The notes: a model not told the origin generated them from the letters alone. A stretch of 64,000 nucleotides of DNA from Bacteroidales bacterium UBA6445 (GCA_002439585.1 DJOF01000018.1:83415-147414), one strand, 5' to 3'. Numbered from the stretch's first letter, positions 45,961-55,630 are shown. Numbers and translations are program-made.

Positions 45961-47832
45961 CTATAGCTTTTCTTGTAGTTCAAGCCAGCGCATCTCTTTC
46001 TCGTTGAGAAGGGCTGTCACTTCTGAGAATCGTCTTGACATCTCCTCGATCTTGTCATAAGGCAGACTGCCGGATGAGAGTTGTTGCTCGATTCCGGCTT
46101 TTTCCTTTCCGAGACTGTCCATATCGGCTTCGAGGCTTTCTACTTCTTTCTGCTCTTTCCAGGTAAGTTTAGGTTTGCGTGCCGGTCTCTGAAACGCATC
46201 TCCTTCCGACCTCTGCTGTCTCTCACCTCCTGACCTTTGCGAGGATTCTCCTCTTTGTCCGCCTGCAGTCTGTTGCTGCGAAGATTCGGAACTTGAGGAG
46301 GTTGCTTTGCCACGTGTCTGTGCTGCAGCCCTTTTCTGCTCCTTCTCATACTCCTTTATATACTCATGGTATTCGCTGTATGAGCCGATGAAGTCCTTTA
46401 CAATGCCATCTCCGCAGAATATGAACAGATGCTCTACAAGACGGTCAAGGAAATGCCTGTCATGTGATACAATTATCAGTGATCCCTTGAAGTCCTTGAG
46501 GTATTCCTCCAGGATATTGAGGGTCACGATATCCAAGTCATTGGTCGGCTCATCAAGGATCAGCAGGTTTGGATTCTGCATCAGGATTCCGAGAAGGTAA
46601 AGCCGCCTTCTCTCGCCACCGGAGAGTTTGGCTACTTTTACGTTGAACATCTCCCTGTTGAATAGGAACAGGTTGAGTAGCTTCGTGTCTCCTACAGTCT
46701 CAAGCACAGTTTGATCTTCATTGAACTTGAGTCCACTCTGGCGATAGTAGCCTATCTTTAGTGAGGCTCCGATCTCTATTGTACCTGTCATAGTCCCATC
46801 TTCAGGGATATTTCCGGTAAGAAGATTCAAGAATGTGGATTTCCCCGTACCGTTCTTGCCTACTATGCCTACTCTCTCAAACCTTCTGAAATTGTAGGTG
46901 AAGTCCTTGAGATAGATATCGTTGCCGTATCTGAAGCTTACGTCCTTGCAGTTGATGATCTTGTTGCCGAGGCGGCTTCCGTTGTCAAGGGCTGACATGT
47001 CAATGGACTCGTCTCGGTGGACCTGCTCTGATCTTTCCTTTAGGTCATGGAACGCGTTGATTCTGTATTTTGCCTTACCGGTTCTTGCGCATGGGGATGC
47101 ATGTATCCATTCAAGCTCTCGTCTCAGGATATTGTTTACCTTGGCCGTCTCTGCATTATAGCTATCGATTCTGGCCTGGCGTTTCTCAATGAAGTCCTCG
47201 TATCCGCCATGGTAAATGTACAGGGCTCCATGGTCGAGTTCCATCACCGTATTGCATACGTGGTCAAGGAAATACCTGTCATGCGTCACCATGAGAAGGG
47301 TGCATTTCGAGTGACTGAGGTAATTCTCAAGATACTCTATCGCTTCTATGTCAAGGTGGTTCGTTGGCTCGTCCATTATGTAGAAGTCTGCATCCTTGGC
47401 CAGCATGTCGGCCAAGGCTACGCGCTTGATCTCGCCTCCTGACAGATTGGCCATGCTCTGATCCGGGCTTAGTCCCAATGCTGTAACAAACTTCTTCACT
47501 CTCAGCTCGTATTCAAATCTTGCCCCTTCTTCCATCTTGTCCATGCGCTCTTTGTTCGCGGCAAGGATCTGTCCCAAAATATCTGCTTTAGGGTCAAATG
47601 AATATTCCTGTTCGAGAAATGCTATCTCGATGTGTCTCATGAAGGTGATTTTGCCGCCCGAGTCTGATTTGTCTTTACCGGCGAGGATTCTAAGAAGGGT
47701 TGATTTGCCGGCTCCGTTTGGGGCGATCAAGGCTATTTTGTCTCCTTCGTTGATGTTGAAGGAAATATGTTCAAAGAGGATTTTTTCTCCGTATGATTTG
47801 GACAGATTTTCTGTCTGTAAGTATGATGCCAT
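45961..47832 (-). CDS. ABC-F family ATPase (Uup-like)
   Basis: This 623-aa soluble ATPase has two ABC domains. The Walker A motifs are APNGAGKSTLL near residue 36 and GKNGTGKSTFL near 325. Signature motifs are LSGGEIKRVALADML and LSGGERRRLYLLGIL, and Walker B motifs are FYIMDEPTNHLD and LLILDEPTNDLD. A Ser/Gln/Arg-rich linker at about 500-555 is followed by a C-terminal coiled coil, as in Uup. ABC-F proteins act on the ribosome rather than as transporters. Its start lies one base after the trkA stop on the minus strand. Confidence 0.93.
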   Translation of the reverse strand: MASYLQTENLSKSYGEKILFEHISFNINEGDKIALIAPNGAGKSTLLRILAGKDKSDSGGKITFMRHIEIAFLEQEYSFDPKADILGQILAANKERMDKMEEGARFEYELRVKKFVTALGLSPDQSMANLSGGEIKRVALADMLAKDADFYIMDEPTNHLDIEAIEYLENYLSHSKCTLLMVTHDRYFLDHVCNTVMELDHGALYIYHGGYEDFIEKRQARIDSYNAETAKVNNILRRELEWIHASPCARTGKAKYRINAFHDLKERSEQVHRDESIDMSALDNGSRLGNKIINCKDVSFRYGNDIYLKDFTYNFRRFERVGIVGKNGTGKSTFLNLLTGNIPEDGTMTGTIEIGASLKIGYYRQSGLKFNEDQTVLETVGDTKLLNLFLFNREMFNVKVAKLSGGERRRLYLLGILMQNPNLLILDEPTNDLDIVTLNILEEYLKDFKGSLIIVSHDRHFLDRLVEHLFIFCGDGIVKDFIGSYSEYHEYIKEYEKEQKRAAAQTRGKATSSSSESSQQQTAGGQRGESSQRSGGERQQRSEGDAFQRPARKPKLTWKEQKEVESLEADMDSLGKEKAGIEQQLSSGSLPYDKIEEMSRRFSEVTALLNEKEMRWLELQEKL

Positions 47833-47833
47833 T

Positions 47834-49186
47834 TTATCTGAATAATCTGTCTATCTCCTTGACTGCGTCCGGAAGCGCGAATACTTCTACCCTGTCATAA
47901 GCCTCGATCTGAGTGTCGCCGATGGCGATGAATGAGTCATTTCCCCTGATTATACCACCTACTATGGCGTTCTTCGGAAAATCAATCTCCTTGAGCGGAT
48001 GTTTTGTGATGAGGCTGTCTTTTGCAACTATATACTCCAATATCTCCGCATCCGTGCCGCTCATATATTTGACGAATCTTACTTTGTTGCTGAGTGTCAT
48101 CTTGAAGATCTTTGCCGCTGTCATAAGCTTCTTGTTGATGACGGCATCCACTCCCATCTCCTCTGCAACGTGCATATATTCGATATTTTCGACTTCTGCT
48201 ATTGTCCTTAACACACCGAACCGTTTGGCTACTACACAGGAAAGGATGTTGGCCTCGTCATTGGGGGTGGCAGCTACGAATGCATCGTACTCCCTGATCT
48301 TTTCTTCAAGAAGGAAGTCGGAGTTGCGTCCGTCCCCATTGACAACGACTACGTTCTCGGCGGTACTCTCCCTTAGGGTGAGGCATTTGTCCATGTCTGG
48401 GTCGATAATCTTCACGTTGTCACAATGGTCGCATATACTGTTCGCTGTGAGTTCTCCGATTGCACTGGCTCCGAGGATCATTACGTTGCGGATCTCTATG
48501 CTTGCCTTGCCGAGGAATGCTGTCACGGGACCTACCCCTTCTCTTGTGGTGATGATATATACAAGGTCATGGTATCTGAACTTGGTCCCAGGCCCAGGGA
48601 TTATTGTGCTTTCGTTTCTTGATATGGTTATTACCCGGAAGAGATTGCCGAATGATACTGCTGCAGCGAACTCCGAGATTTTCATATCTATGACTGGGGA
48701 GTCGTCTTCAAGTTTGAATACGAGCAGCTGTAGCTTACCTCTGGCAAAATCCATTGAGTCTGAAGCTACTGTACGCTTTAGTTGCGAGGCTATCTCGGCA
48801 GCGGCGATTTTCTCCGGATAGAACAGCATGTCGACCCCCATATCTGTGAATATGTATTTGTTCTCGTATGAGGTATATTCTTCAGAGTCAATGCGGGCGC
48901 ATACCTTTTTGCATCCGAGTTTCTTGGCAAGGATGGCGCTGACAATGTTTGTCTGTTGGGAAGTTCCCGGATTGACTCCTACGAAAAGGTCTGCTTCACT
49001 GATCCCAGCCTGATTGAAGGCCTTGATCGAAGATGTCCTCCCGCATACGGTTATGACATCGGCCATGCTGCTGACTTTGGCCAACCTTTCTTCGTCACAG
49101 TCTATTACGGTGATTTCTCCAGCACCTCCGAGCATTTTTGCAAGGTGTGAGCCGACTTCACCGGCGCCTTCTATTATGATTTTCAT
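47834..49186 (-). CDS. trkA: Trk potassium uptake regulatory protein TrkA
   Basis: This 450-aa cytoplasmic protein has two tandem RCK modules. Each has a Rossmann NAD-binding part (IIIEGAGEVGSHLAKML at the start, VMILGASAIGELTANSI near 233) and an RCK_C domain. It gates the TrkH/G potassium channel in response to NAD(H) or nucleotides. No trkH lies in the window. It is probably cotranscribed with the ABC-F gene. Confidence 0.94.
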   Translation of the reverse strand: MKIIIEGAGEVGSHLAKMLGGAGEITVIDCDEERLAKVSSMADVITVCGRTSSIKAFNQAGISEADLFVGVNPGTSQQTNIVSAILAKKLGCKKVCARIDSEEYTSYENKYIFTDMGVDMLFYPEKIAAAEIASQLKRTVASDSMDFARGKLQLLVFKLEDDSPVIDMKISEFAAAVSFGNLFRVITISRNESTIIPGPGTKFRYHDLVYIITTREGVGPVTAFLGKASIEIRNVMILGASAIGELTANSICDHCDNVKIIDPDMDKCLTLRESTAENVVVVNGDGRNSDFLLEEKIREYDAFVAATPNDEANILSCVVAKRFGVLRTIAEVENIEYMHVAEEMGVDAVINKKLMTAAKIFKMTLSNKVRFVKYMSGTDAEILEYIVAKDSLITKHPLKEIDFPKNAIVGGIIRGNDSFIAIGDTQIEAYDRVEVFALPDAVKEIDRLFR

Positions 49187-49264
49187 TGTTATCCGTGTAT
49201 TATTTGCCGTATTTCCGTGCTACCTTCTGCCGTCTGACTTTAGAGCCTGCTTCTTGAGTATACA

Positions 49265-50392
49265 TCATATCTTGCCATGCAGATGATCAAATATCCGCTT
49301 GCCGTAGATTACTGTCTCCAGGACTATGAAGCCCTTGTAGATTCCACGTATCTGCAGACCTGCCATCCTTCTGATATATTCTGGGCTTACTGTTATCTGG
49401 TTCTTCATCTTGTCGTATTGTCGGTGGGCGAGTAGTACAGCCTTGAATCTGGCAGGTTTAAGAGCAATGAGATAGGCTGCTGCTATGAGTCCGTCAATGA
49501 CTTTCCGTAAGAATATGACCCGTCTTGCTTTCCTGACAGCCTTGTCGGCTATAGTCTGATCCTTTTTCTCCTTCACTCTGGCGGCTTCATCCATCATTCT
49601 GTTGTCCTCCTCTGCAGCCATTTCAAGGGCAAATGTCTTTGCCAGATTGTTTGAAAGGAGCAGCAGGTTGTTGCGGAAGTTGAGTTGAAGTTTAAATGGG
49701 GAGCTCTTCGGCAACGATGCCCCACCGAGATGGTATACAATGGATTGAGGTACTATACGTATCTTGTAGCCTTCAAGCTGAAGTCTCCAGCAGAGGTCTA
49801 TCTCCTCCATGTGGGCGAAGAATCTGTCGTCAAGTCCTCCAAGTCTCTTGTAAAGAGCGGTGCGTACTAAAAGGCATGCACCTGTGGCCCAAAGTATTCC
49901 CTCAGGACATCCATCATATTGTCCATTGTCATTCTCAGTCATGGACATAATGCGGCCTCTGCAGAACGGGAATCCGAAACGGTCTATGTATCCTCCGGCC
50001 GCCCCTGCGTATTCAAATCTGTCCCTTTCGTAGATTGAATGAAGTTTGGGAGCACAGGCACCTATCTGAGGGTCCTTGTACAAAGCTTCTATCAGAGGCC
50101 TAAACCATCCTAGTCCGACTTCTATATCGGAGTTCATCATGATGCAGAACTCTGACTCTATCTGAGATATAGCCTTGTTGTATCCACCGGTAAATCCGTA
50201 GTTGCGGTCAAAGGCCATTACCCTGACTTTCGGAAATGACTCGTGCAGCATCTCTACAGAGCCGTCTGTTGATCCATTGTCCGCAACGACGAGTTCAGCA
50301 TCCTCATCCCGTATGCTGTCAAGGATTCCAGGAATGAATCTTCTGAGCAGATCCCTGGTATTCCAGTTCAGTATAATGATGGAGGTTCGCAT
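49265..50392 (-). CDS. Family 2 glycosyltransferase
   Basis: This 375-aa protein has a GT-A fold at about residues 1-240. IILNWNTRDLLRRF at the start, VVADNGSTDGSVEML near 35 and a DxD-like MNSDIEVG near 90 are followed by HMEEIDLCWRLQLEGYKI near 193. Amphipathic or hydrophobic C-terminal helices at about 290-320 suggest membrane association. It resembles rhamnosyltransferase-type GT2 enzymes used in surface glycan assembly; donor and acceptor are unknown. It stands alone between trkA and slyD. Confidence 0.9.
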   Translation of the reverse strand: MRTSIIILNWNTRDLLRRFIPGILDSIRDEDAELVVADNGSTDGSVEMLHESFPKVRVMAFDRNYGFTGGYNKAISQIESEFCIMMNSDIEVGLGWFRPLIEALYKDPQIGACAPKLHSIYERDRFEYAGAAGGYIDRFGFPFCRGRIMSMTENDNGQYDGCPEGILWATGACLLVRTALYKRLGGLDDRFFAHMEEIDLCWRLQLEGYKIRIVPQSIVYHLGGASLPKSSPFKLQLNFRNNLLLLSNNLAKTFALEMAAEEDNRMMDEAARVKEKKDQTIADKAVRKARRVIFLRKVIDGLIAAAYLIALKPARFKAVLLAHRQYDKMKNQITVSPEYIRRMAGLQIRGIYKGFIVLETVIYGKRIFDHLHGKI

Positions 50393-50471
50393 TTCTATGC
50401 CTGCCGTTTTGACTTATCTCTTTTGCCGCATCCTTAGTGGTTGCGGTATTTCTCATAATCGTCTCCCTCGT

Positions 50472-51161
50472 TTAGCTGTCGTGTCTGCCGCAGCACTCGT
50501 GTCCTTCTCCGTCATGATGGCCACAGCTGCACTCGTGTCCTTCTTCGCCATGATGTCCGCAGCCGCATCCGTCTCCATTTTCTTCGCTGTGATGTCCGCA
50601 GCTGCATCCGTCTCCATTTTCTTCGCTGTGACAGCAGCCGTTATTTCCCTTTCCATCGTGGCAATGGCATTTATGAGGTAGGAATTCTCCGTGAAGCCCC
50701 TCTTCTAGTTCTTTGGCAGAGGCATCTCTTACTGAGATGATCTTCCCTGTGAAATGTAGGTCTTTGCCGGCGAGTCTGTGGTTGAAATCCATGCATACTT
50801 CATCTCCAGATACACCAACTACAGTTGCTTGTACAACATTGCCTGCGCTGTTGAGTAGGGGAATTGTCTTTCCGATCTCAAGCAAGTCATATCTTATCTT
50901 GCCGTCCACTTCAAACGAAGATATTGGGATATTGAACTTCAGCTTGGGGTTGTAAGCTCCGTAAGCATCTTCAGGAGCTACGATTATGTCATATTCATCT
51001 CCTGCCTCCATCCCTTCAAGCTCCTTCTCTAATCCTGGGATAAGCATCCCTGTACCCTGTATGTAATCCAACGGCTTGCCCTCTGGAGACTGGTCTATTG
51101 TCTTCCCGTCCGTCTCGAGTTTATATGAAATTTCTACTACTTTGTTCTTTCCTATCTTCAT
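50472..51161 (-). CDS. slyD: FKBP-type peptidyl-prolyl isomerase SlyD with long metal-binding tail
   Basis: This 229-aa protein has the SlyD FKBP domain with inserted chaperone flap at about residues 1-150: KNKVVEISYKLETDGKTID, YIQGTGMLIPGLEKELEGM and MDFNHRLAGKDLHFTGKI. The C-terminal 65 residues are almost only His, Cys, Gly, Glu and Asp in repeats such as SEENGDGCGCGHH, and are expected to bind nickel or zinc. The ATG at 51161 is the family start; the longer frame to 51233 enters the terminator of the exbD operon. The tail is lengthened by a 39-bp DNA duplication. Confidence 0.94.
   Translation of the reverse strand: MKIGKNKVVEISYKLETDGKTIDQSPEGKPLDYIQGTGMLIPGLEKELEGMEAGDEYDIIVAPEDAYGAYNPKLKFNIPISSFEVDGKIRYDLLEIGKTIPLLNSAGNVVQATVVGVSGDEVCMDFNHRLAGKDLHFTGKIISVRDASAKELEEGLHGEFLPHKCHCHDGKGNNGCCHSEENGDGCSCGHHSEENGDGCGCGHHGEEGHECSCGHHDGEGHECCGRHDS
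50551..50628. repeat. 39-bp tandem duplication in slyD
   Basis: Two copies (50551-50589 and 50590-50628) differ at one base and encode successive 13-residue Cys/His-rich units. Weaker related copies continue toward 50500. Confidence 0.85.
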
Positions 51162-51191
51162 ATGAGATTGTTTTGTGAATGCGTTATCATA

Positions 51192-51199
51192 CAAATTTA
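51192..51199 (-). promoter_or_regulatory. Candidate -7 box for slyD
   Basis: The minus strand reads TAAATTTG, a perfect TAnnTTTG, 30 bases before the slyD ATG. The -33 position is T-rich but not TTTG. Confidence 0.45.
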
Positions 51200-51213
51200 A
51201 GCATTTGAAGCTA

Positions 51214-51250
51214 TATAAAAAAACCCGAGGCATATCGCTCCGGGTTTTAT
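51214..51250 (-). terminator. Terminator of the exbB-exbD operon
   Basis: On the minus strand AAACCCGGAG pairs with CTCGGGTTT around a short loop (plus positions 51247-51238 with 51229-51221), followed by a run of T. The flanks allow partial function in both directions. Confidence 0.85.
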
Positions 51251-51293
51251 CACAAACTGAAACTTGCGAATCAGTTTATTTGTATGAAGGAAT

Positions 51294-51758
51294 CTATTCT
51301 GCGCGTCTTGCCTGATACATGATCTTTAAGGCGGAGCAGCGTCTTAGTTCCTGTTTGATGTCAGTTACTATACCCATTCTGACGTCCTGGTCTACTTTAA
51401 GAACCGTATTCATGAACTGTCGATCCGACTCTGACATCGCATCGCGTTCTGCTGCAATGAAGTCACGAATGTCTGTAACAGTCTTGAACGAATCGTTCAA
51501 CTGGATACGGGCATCTGTTCCGTATTGCTTCTGCAGGTTCCTGGTAGGAGGACCGACATTAATATAGGAAGCAAGATCCTTTCTTTCAAGCTTGACAACC
51601 TCGGAGGCTTCAGGAAGTCTTACTATGACTTTGTCTTCAGTGCTCCTAAGCTGTGTGGTCACCATGAAGAAGAAAAGGAACATGAACACGATATCTGACA
51701 GGGAGCTTGACGCGAGCGCCGGAACTTCCTTCTTTGTGTCTTTACGAAATTTTGACAT
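51294..51758 (-). CDS. ExbD/TolR-family biopolymer transport protein
   Basis: This 154-aa protein has one membrane helix at about residues 18-38 with the family aspartate in SLSDIVFMFLFFFMV. The periplasmic domain ends near YQARRAE. ExbD passes the proton-motive force captured by ExbB to TonB for outer-membrane uptake. It is the second of two exbD genes, 13 nt apart, the usual Bacteroidota arrangement. Confidence 0.92.
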   Translation of the reverse strand: MSKFRKDTKKEVPALASSSLSDIVFMFLFFFMVTTQLRSTEDKVIVRLPEASEVVKLERKDLASYINVGPPTRNLQKQYGTDARIQLNDSFKTVTDIRDFIAAERDAMSESDRQFMNTVLKVDQDVRMGIVTDIKQELRRCSALKIMYQARRAE

Positions 51759-51771
51759 ATCCTGTTCCTCC

Positions 51772-52350
51772 TTATTTGTTGGTAACGTTCTTAGGCTCGG
51801 CCTCTGAGATATTCTGAGGAATACACTTCTTCACAATACCCTGCTGGTCTGCCGTAAGATTGTTGAATACCTTACCATAATTTGCGGTTGAGAACTCGTC
51901 ACGAAGCTCGTTTACAGCCTTGACCAACTCGTTCTGAACCTCGATATACGCCCTATAGCTCGTGCCTCGGTCGTTCTGAAGGGAAATCACGCCTTTGGAT
52001 ACCGGATAGGTACCATAGCCTTCGATCTCCGTAGGAATCCTTTCAGGTAGATTAGGGTCGTTTGTCGGGTTGGTAAGAAAAATCTTGATCCTTTCTTTGA
52101 GTTGGCTGACATCCATCGGTTCGTTACCTGCCATTAGCCTGTCTTGTGCGTTGATCTTGACGGTAATGAGATTTCTCTTGTTTACCTTCTGGTCTTCCAC
52201 TTTCTGGTTAGGGTCAGGCATAGGCGGAAGACGGCGCTGGAGACCTGTCTGTGTGCCCATGGTCGTAGTCATGAGAAAGTAGCACAGAAGCAGGAAGGCG
52301 ATATCTGCCGTTGAACTCGTGTTAAGAGCTGGTGTCTTTTTATTAGCCAT
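51772..52350 (-). CDS. ExbD/TolR-family biopolymer transport protein
   Basis: This 192-aa protein starts with NTSSTADIAFLLLCYFLMTTTMG, holding the conserved membrane Asp, followed by a larger periplasmic domain than its paralogue at 51294. It is probably the other half of an ExbD heteromer. It is nine bases downstream of the small membrane protein gene. Confidence 0.92.
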   Translation of the reverse strand: MANKKTPALNTSSTADIAFLLLCYFLMTTTMGTQTGLQRRLPPMPDPNQKVEDQKVNKRNLITVKINAQDRLMAGNEPMDVSQLKERIKIFLTNPTNDPNLPERIPTEIEGYGTYPVSKGVISLQNDRGTSYRAYIEVQNELVKAVNELRDEFSTANYGKVFNNLTADQQGIVKKCIPQNISEAEPKNVTNK

Positions 52351-52358
52351 ATCCCAAA

Positions 52359-52805
52359 TTATTTATTACGTACTGAATTCCAGACCTCTCCGAAGATAAT
52401 AGCAAGGACTGCCAATACACCGAAGAATGCCACGATATAGAGTATCGTATCTGTTAGCTTCAGAATGCCATGTGTAGGCTGCTCGAGCATTCCGATAGCT
52501 GGGCTTGCAGGTGCAACCAAGTACGCAATGCCGCATACTGCTACCGCAACAAGAATCCCGACGAGAATATTGATAAGACTCTTGGGGTTGTTGGCGATAG
52601 CTACGGCAAGACCGAAGACAACAGCGCATAATACACCGAGTCCGATCATTGCGTAGACCCAATACAGCAGCACAGTCACTGTCCCCTTGTCGGGTTCTGC
52701 GGCAGTCGTTGGATAGCCCACCCAGGCGCCCCAAACGATGATGCCCACGCTGACAGCAAACAGCAGCCACATCAGGTATTTGAATATTTTACTGAAATCT
52801 TTCAT
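52359..52805 (-). CDS. Small membrane protein of the exbB-exbD cluster
   Basis: This 148-aa protein has four predicted membrane helices (about residues 9-30, 45-68, 76-98 and 120-143). I recognise no catalytic motif. Its place between exbB and the exbD genes is typical in Bacteroidota, suggesting an accessory subunit of the TonB-energising complex, but the function is unknown. Confidence 0.8.
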   Translation of the reverse strand: MKDFSKIFKYLMWLLFAVSVGIIVWGAWVGYPTTAAEPDKGTVTVLLYWVYAMIGLGVLCAVVFGLAVAIANNPKSLINILVGILVAVAVCGIAYLVAPASPAIGMLEQPTHGILKLTDTILYIVAFFGVLAVLAIIFGEVWNSVRNK

Positions 52806-52816
52806 TATGGATTACC

Positions 52817-53617
52817 TTATTTAGTCTTTGCAGAGAACTTGGTCAATACATCAACGAAGGATATTGAAGAATCCTCCATATCTGTGGTAAGTGACTCGAT
52901 CTTGGTGAGGATGTAGTTGTAGAACACCTGGAGAATCATACCTACGATAAGACCGAACACGGTAGTGATAAGAGCGACCTTCATACCTCCTGCAACGACG
53001 TTAGGTGAAATATCACCTGCTGCCTGAATGGCATCGAAGGCCTGGATCATGCCGACAACTGTTCCAAGGAATCCGAGGGACGGTGCAAGGGCTATGAAAA
53101 GTGAAATCCATGTAAGGCCGTTCTCCATGAGGCTCATCTGTACAGAACCGTAAGAAACGATAGTCTTCTCAACTACATCAACGCCTTCTCCGTAGTGGAG
53201 CAGACCCTGATAGAAGATGCTGGCAACGGGGCCGCGTGTGTTGCGGCATACATCTTTTGCTTTCTCAACACCGCCTTCTGCAAGGGCAGCCTCAACGGTA
53301 GCAACAAGCTTCTTAGTGTTGGTCTTGGAGAATGTGAGGTAGAGAATCCTCTCTATTGAAAGGGCGAGGCCGAGTACAAGACACAGAGCGATAGGAGCCA
53401 TCCAGAGAGGACCACCCTCGATGAACTTTGTCTTGAGCTGCTGGTGAAGCGGAACTTCACTGTTTGCACCGGACAGAAGATCTGCTGAAGAAGAGGGAGC
53501 GGCAGCTTCGGTAGCGGGCTGGCCGGCAGCCTCAGCAGGCTGATCCTGAGCGGCTACAAGATTTGCAGACACGGCCATAATGCCGCAAACTGCCAAAAAC
53601 ATGAAAAACTTTTTCAT
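52817..53617 (-). CDS. ExbB/TolQ/MotA-family proton channel protein
   Basis: This 266-aa protein has an N-terminal signal-like segment and a Pro/Ala/Glu-rich linker (about residues 20-55). Three membrane helices of the TolQ/ExbB family follow, with WISLFIALAPSLGFLGTVVGMIQAF, here spanning about 170-195, and GGMKVALITTVFGLIVG near 210. It forms the proton-conducting pentamer with ExbD. It is the first gene of a four-gene minus-strand operon ending at the terminator near 51230. Confidence 0.94.
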   Translation of the reverse strand: MKKFFMFLAVCGIMAVSANLVAAQDQPAEAAGQPATEAAAPSSSADLLSGANSEVPLHQQLKTKFIEGGPLWMAPIALCLVLGLALSIERILYLTFSKTNTKKLVATVEAALAEGGVEKAKDVCRNTRGPVASIFYQGLLHYGEGVDVVEKTIVSYGSVQMSLMENGLTWISLFIALAPSLGFLGTVVGMIQAFDAIQAAGDISPNVVAGGMKVALITTVFGLIVGMILQVFYNYILTKIESLTTDMEDSSISFVDVLTKFSAKTK

Positions 53618-53722
53618 AATTGTTTTTGTTTGTTTGAAATAAATATTAATAGTTTATAAATATCAACTCGTCATCGGGCAAAACATAGTCCCGAAAAACC
53701 ATTGCAATTTAGCAATTAATTT

Positions 53723-54781
53723 TCATTTGACAATATTTTTTATCTCTCCGCGAAGGTTACGGCACATCATTTCCCTTACCCATTCGCAGTCATTACTCTT
53801 GCCCATGAGGTAGAAAAGCTTGGCAAGTGCGCTCTCCGTAGTGCTGTCGTAACCGTTGACTACTCCCTCTCTTTCAAGGAGTTTGCCATTGGCGTACAGA
53901 TTCATGTCTACAGTGCCTGCAAGGCATTGGGTGACGTTGACTATGATCTTTCCGAGTGCTGATGCGTCATGCACCATGTCAAGAAACCATCTTGAGGAAG
54001 GGGCATTTCCGGAGCCGTATGTCTCCATGATTACGGCTTTCGTGTCGTCGCCCAGAAGGATATTGCGCGTGACGCCCGGAGTTATCCCTGGATGAATCTT
54101 CAATATAGCGACTCGTGTATCTAATTTAGTGCTAATCTTTGGTTTGCTGTCCCAGTCTTCTGGTTGTAGTATATAGTCCCTGTTGTACCTTATATTTATA
54201 CCGGCTTCAGCTAAAGGCGGAAAGTTGGGCGACTGAAATGCCCTGAATACTTCCGAGTTGACTTTTGTGGTACGGTTGCCCCTCATCAGCAGTGAGTCGA
54301 AGCAGATGCAGACTTCAGGGACTGCCGGATGCCCGTCGGCTGTCTTTGCCGAGGCTATTTCAACTGAAGAAATGAGATTCTCCTTACCGTCTGTCCTTGG
54401 AACACCGATAGGAAGTTGACTCCCTGTGAAGATGACAGGCTTTGTAAGGCCTTCCAGCATGAAACTGAGGGCAGATGCTGAATATGACATGGTGTCAGTA
54501 CCGTGTAGAATTATGAATCCGTCATAGTCGTCATATTTCTGCCATATAAGGGTGGCCAAGTCTTGCCAAAGTGAGGGGGTGACGTCTGACGAGTCAATAG
54601 GAGAGCCGAATGCTATGCTGTCGATCCGGAAGGCGAACTTGCGGATCTCTGGGACCTCTTCCAAGATCTGTCTGAAATCAAAAGGCTTAAGAGTGAGGTC
54701 TACAGGGTCTTGCTTCATTCCTATCGTCCCGCCCGTGTATACGAGCAGGATTGATGATTTGTTTACGGTATTATTTGTCAT
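53723..54781 (-). CDS. ansA: Type I L-asparaginase
   Basis: This 352-aa enzyme hydrolyses L-asparagine to aspartate and ammonia. The two catalytic threonines lie in YTGGTIGM near residue 17 and HGTDTMSYSAS near 93. The domain layout and lack of a signal peptide fit the cytoplasmic type I enzyme. Its start overlaps the tatD stop (ATGA), so the two are cotranscribed. Confidence 0.94.
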   Translation of the reverse strand: MTNNTVNKSSILLVYTGGTIGMKQDPVDLTLKPFDFRQILEEVPEIRKFAFRIDSIAFGSPIDSSDVTPSLWQDLATLIWQKYDDYDGFIILHGTDTMSYSASALSFMLEGLTKPVIFTGSQLPIGVPRTDGKENLISSVEIASAKTADGHPAVPEVCICFDSLLMRGNRTTKVNSEVFRAFQSPNFPPLAEAGINIRYNRDYILQPEDWDSKPKISTKLDTRVAILKIHPGITPGVTRNILLGDDTKAVIMETYGSGNAPSSRWFLDMVHDASALGKIIVNVTQCLAGTVDMNLYANGKLLEREGVVNGYDSTTESALAKLFYLMGKSNDCEWVREMMCRNLRGEIKNIVK

Positions 54782-55572
54782 GTTTCAGGAAGTTTAAGAT
54801 TGAACAGGGTACAGGCGTTGGCAGTCGTGACTTCGGCCACTTCTTCGGTGCTTATGCCTTTCTGCACCGCAATCTTCTCAGCTATGAGAGGTATGTAGGA
54901 ACTTTCGTTGCGAGAGCCTCTGTAAGGGACAGGAGTCAGATATGGTGCGTCTGTCTCGAGCAATATTTTCTCGAGAGGAATCTTTTTTACCGTCTCTGCT
55001 ATGGAGGCTTTCTTGAAAGTTATGACTCCGCCTATTCCTACAGACCAGTCTCCGTATTTCTGCAACCTAAGAAAAGTCTCGTAACTACCACTGAATGCAT
55101 GCATATTGCCCCTCAGTCCTAGGTGTCTATGCTCGGAAAGTATCTTGAAGAAATCCTCTGTGGCATCTCTCTCGTGGATGTTGACCGGAAGGCCGAGCTT
55201 TGCCGCAAGATCAAACTGCGCGGCAAGAGCGACCTGTTGAAGCTCTGCTGTCTCTTTGCCGTAATGATAGTCAAGCCCTATCTCTCCGATAGCTACGACA
55301 TTTCCTTCTTCTGCGTATCTTCGCACTGCATCTATCTCCTCTTCCCAGTCTTTCTGTACCGAGCCAGGATACAGACCAGCCATATTTCTTATGATGTGGG
55401 GGAATCGTGAGGCTGTCTCTATCATGCTCGTTCTCTCTGACGAATCTATGTCGGGCTGCAGTATCAGCCTTATGCCTTTATCTCTGGCACGCCTTACTAC
55501 ATCCAGAGCATCCCCTTTGAATGCCTCGTCATACAGGTGGGCATGTGTATCTATATATATAGGTCTTTCCAT
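54778..55572 (-). CDS. TatD-family metal-dependent hydrolase (DNase)
   Basis: This 264-aa TIM-barrel protein has the metal ligands in DTHAHLYDE, GEIGLDYHYG, NIHERDATEDF, NMHAFSG and LETDAPYLTP. TatD proteins are 3'-5' exonucleases that act in DNA repair and turnover. The start at 55572 (MERPIYIDTHAHL) is the family start. The longer frame to 55680 runs through a 12-bp DNA repeat and encodes RNCERNCERNCE, which is not credible protein. Confidence 0.93.
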   Translation of the reverse strand: MERPIYIDTHAHLYDEAFKGDALDVVRRARDKGIRLILQPDIDSSERTSMIETASRFPHIIRNMAGLYPGSVQKDWEEEIDAVRRYAEEGNVVAIGEIGLDYHYGKETAELQQVALAAQFDLAAKLGLPVNIHERDATEDFFKILSEHRHLGLRGNMHAFSGSYETFLRLQKYGDWSVGIGGVITFKKASIAETVKKIPLEKILLETDAPYLTPVPYRGSRNESSYIPLIAEKIAVQKGISTEEVAEVTTANACTLFNLKLPET

Positions 55573-55630
55573 GTCTGAATTTGTATATCTTGTAAAGATA
55601 ACAATTATCCACGCAAATCCGTAAAACATC

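Noticed and set aside
50202..50681. Plus-strand 159-aa Ala/Ser/Val-rich ORF opposite slyD and the glycosyltransferase
   Set aside because: Its repeats are the reverse complement of the SlyD metal-binding tail; slyD is the recognisable gene.
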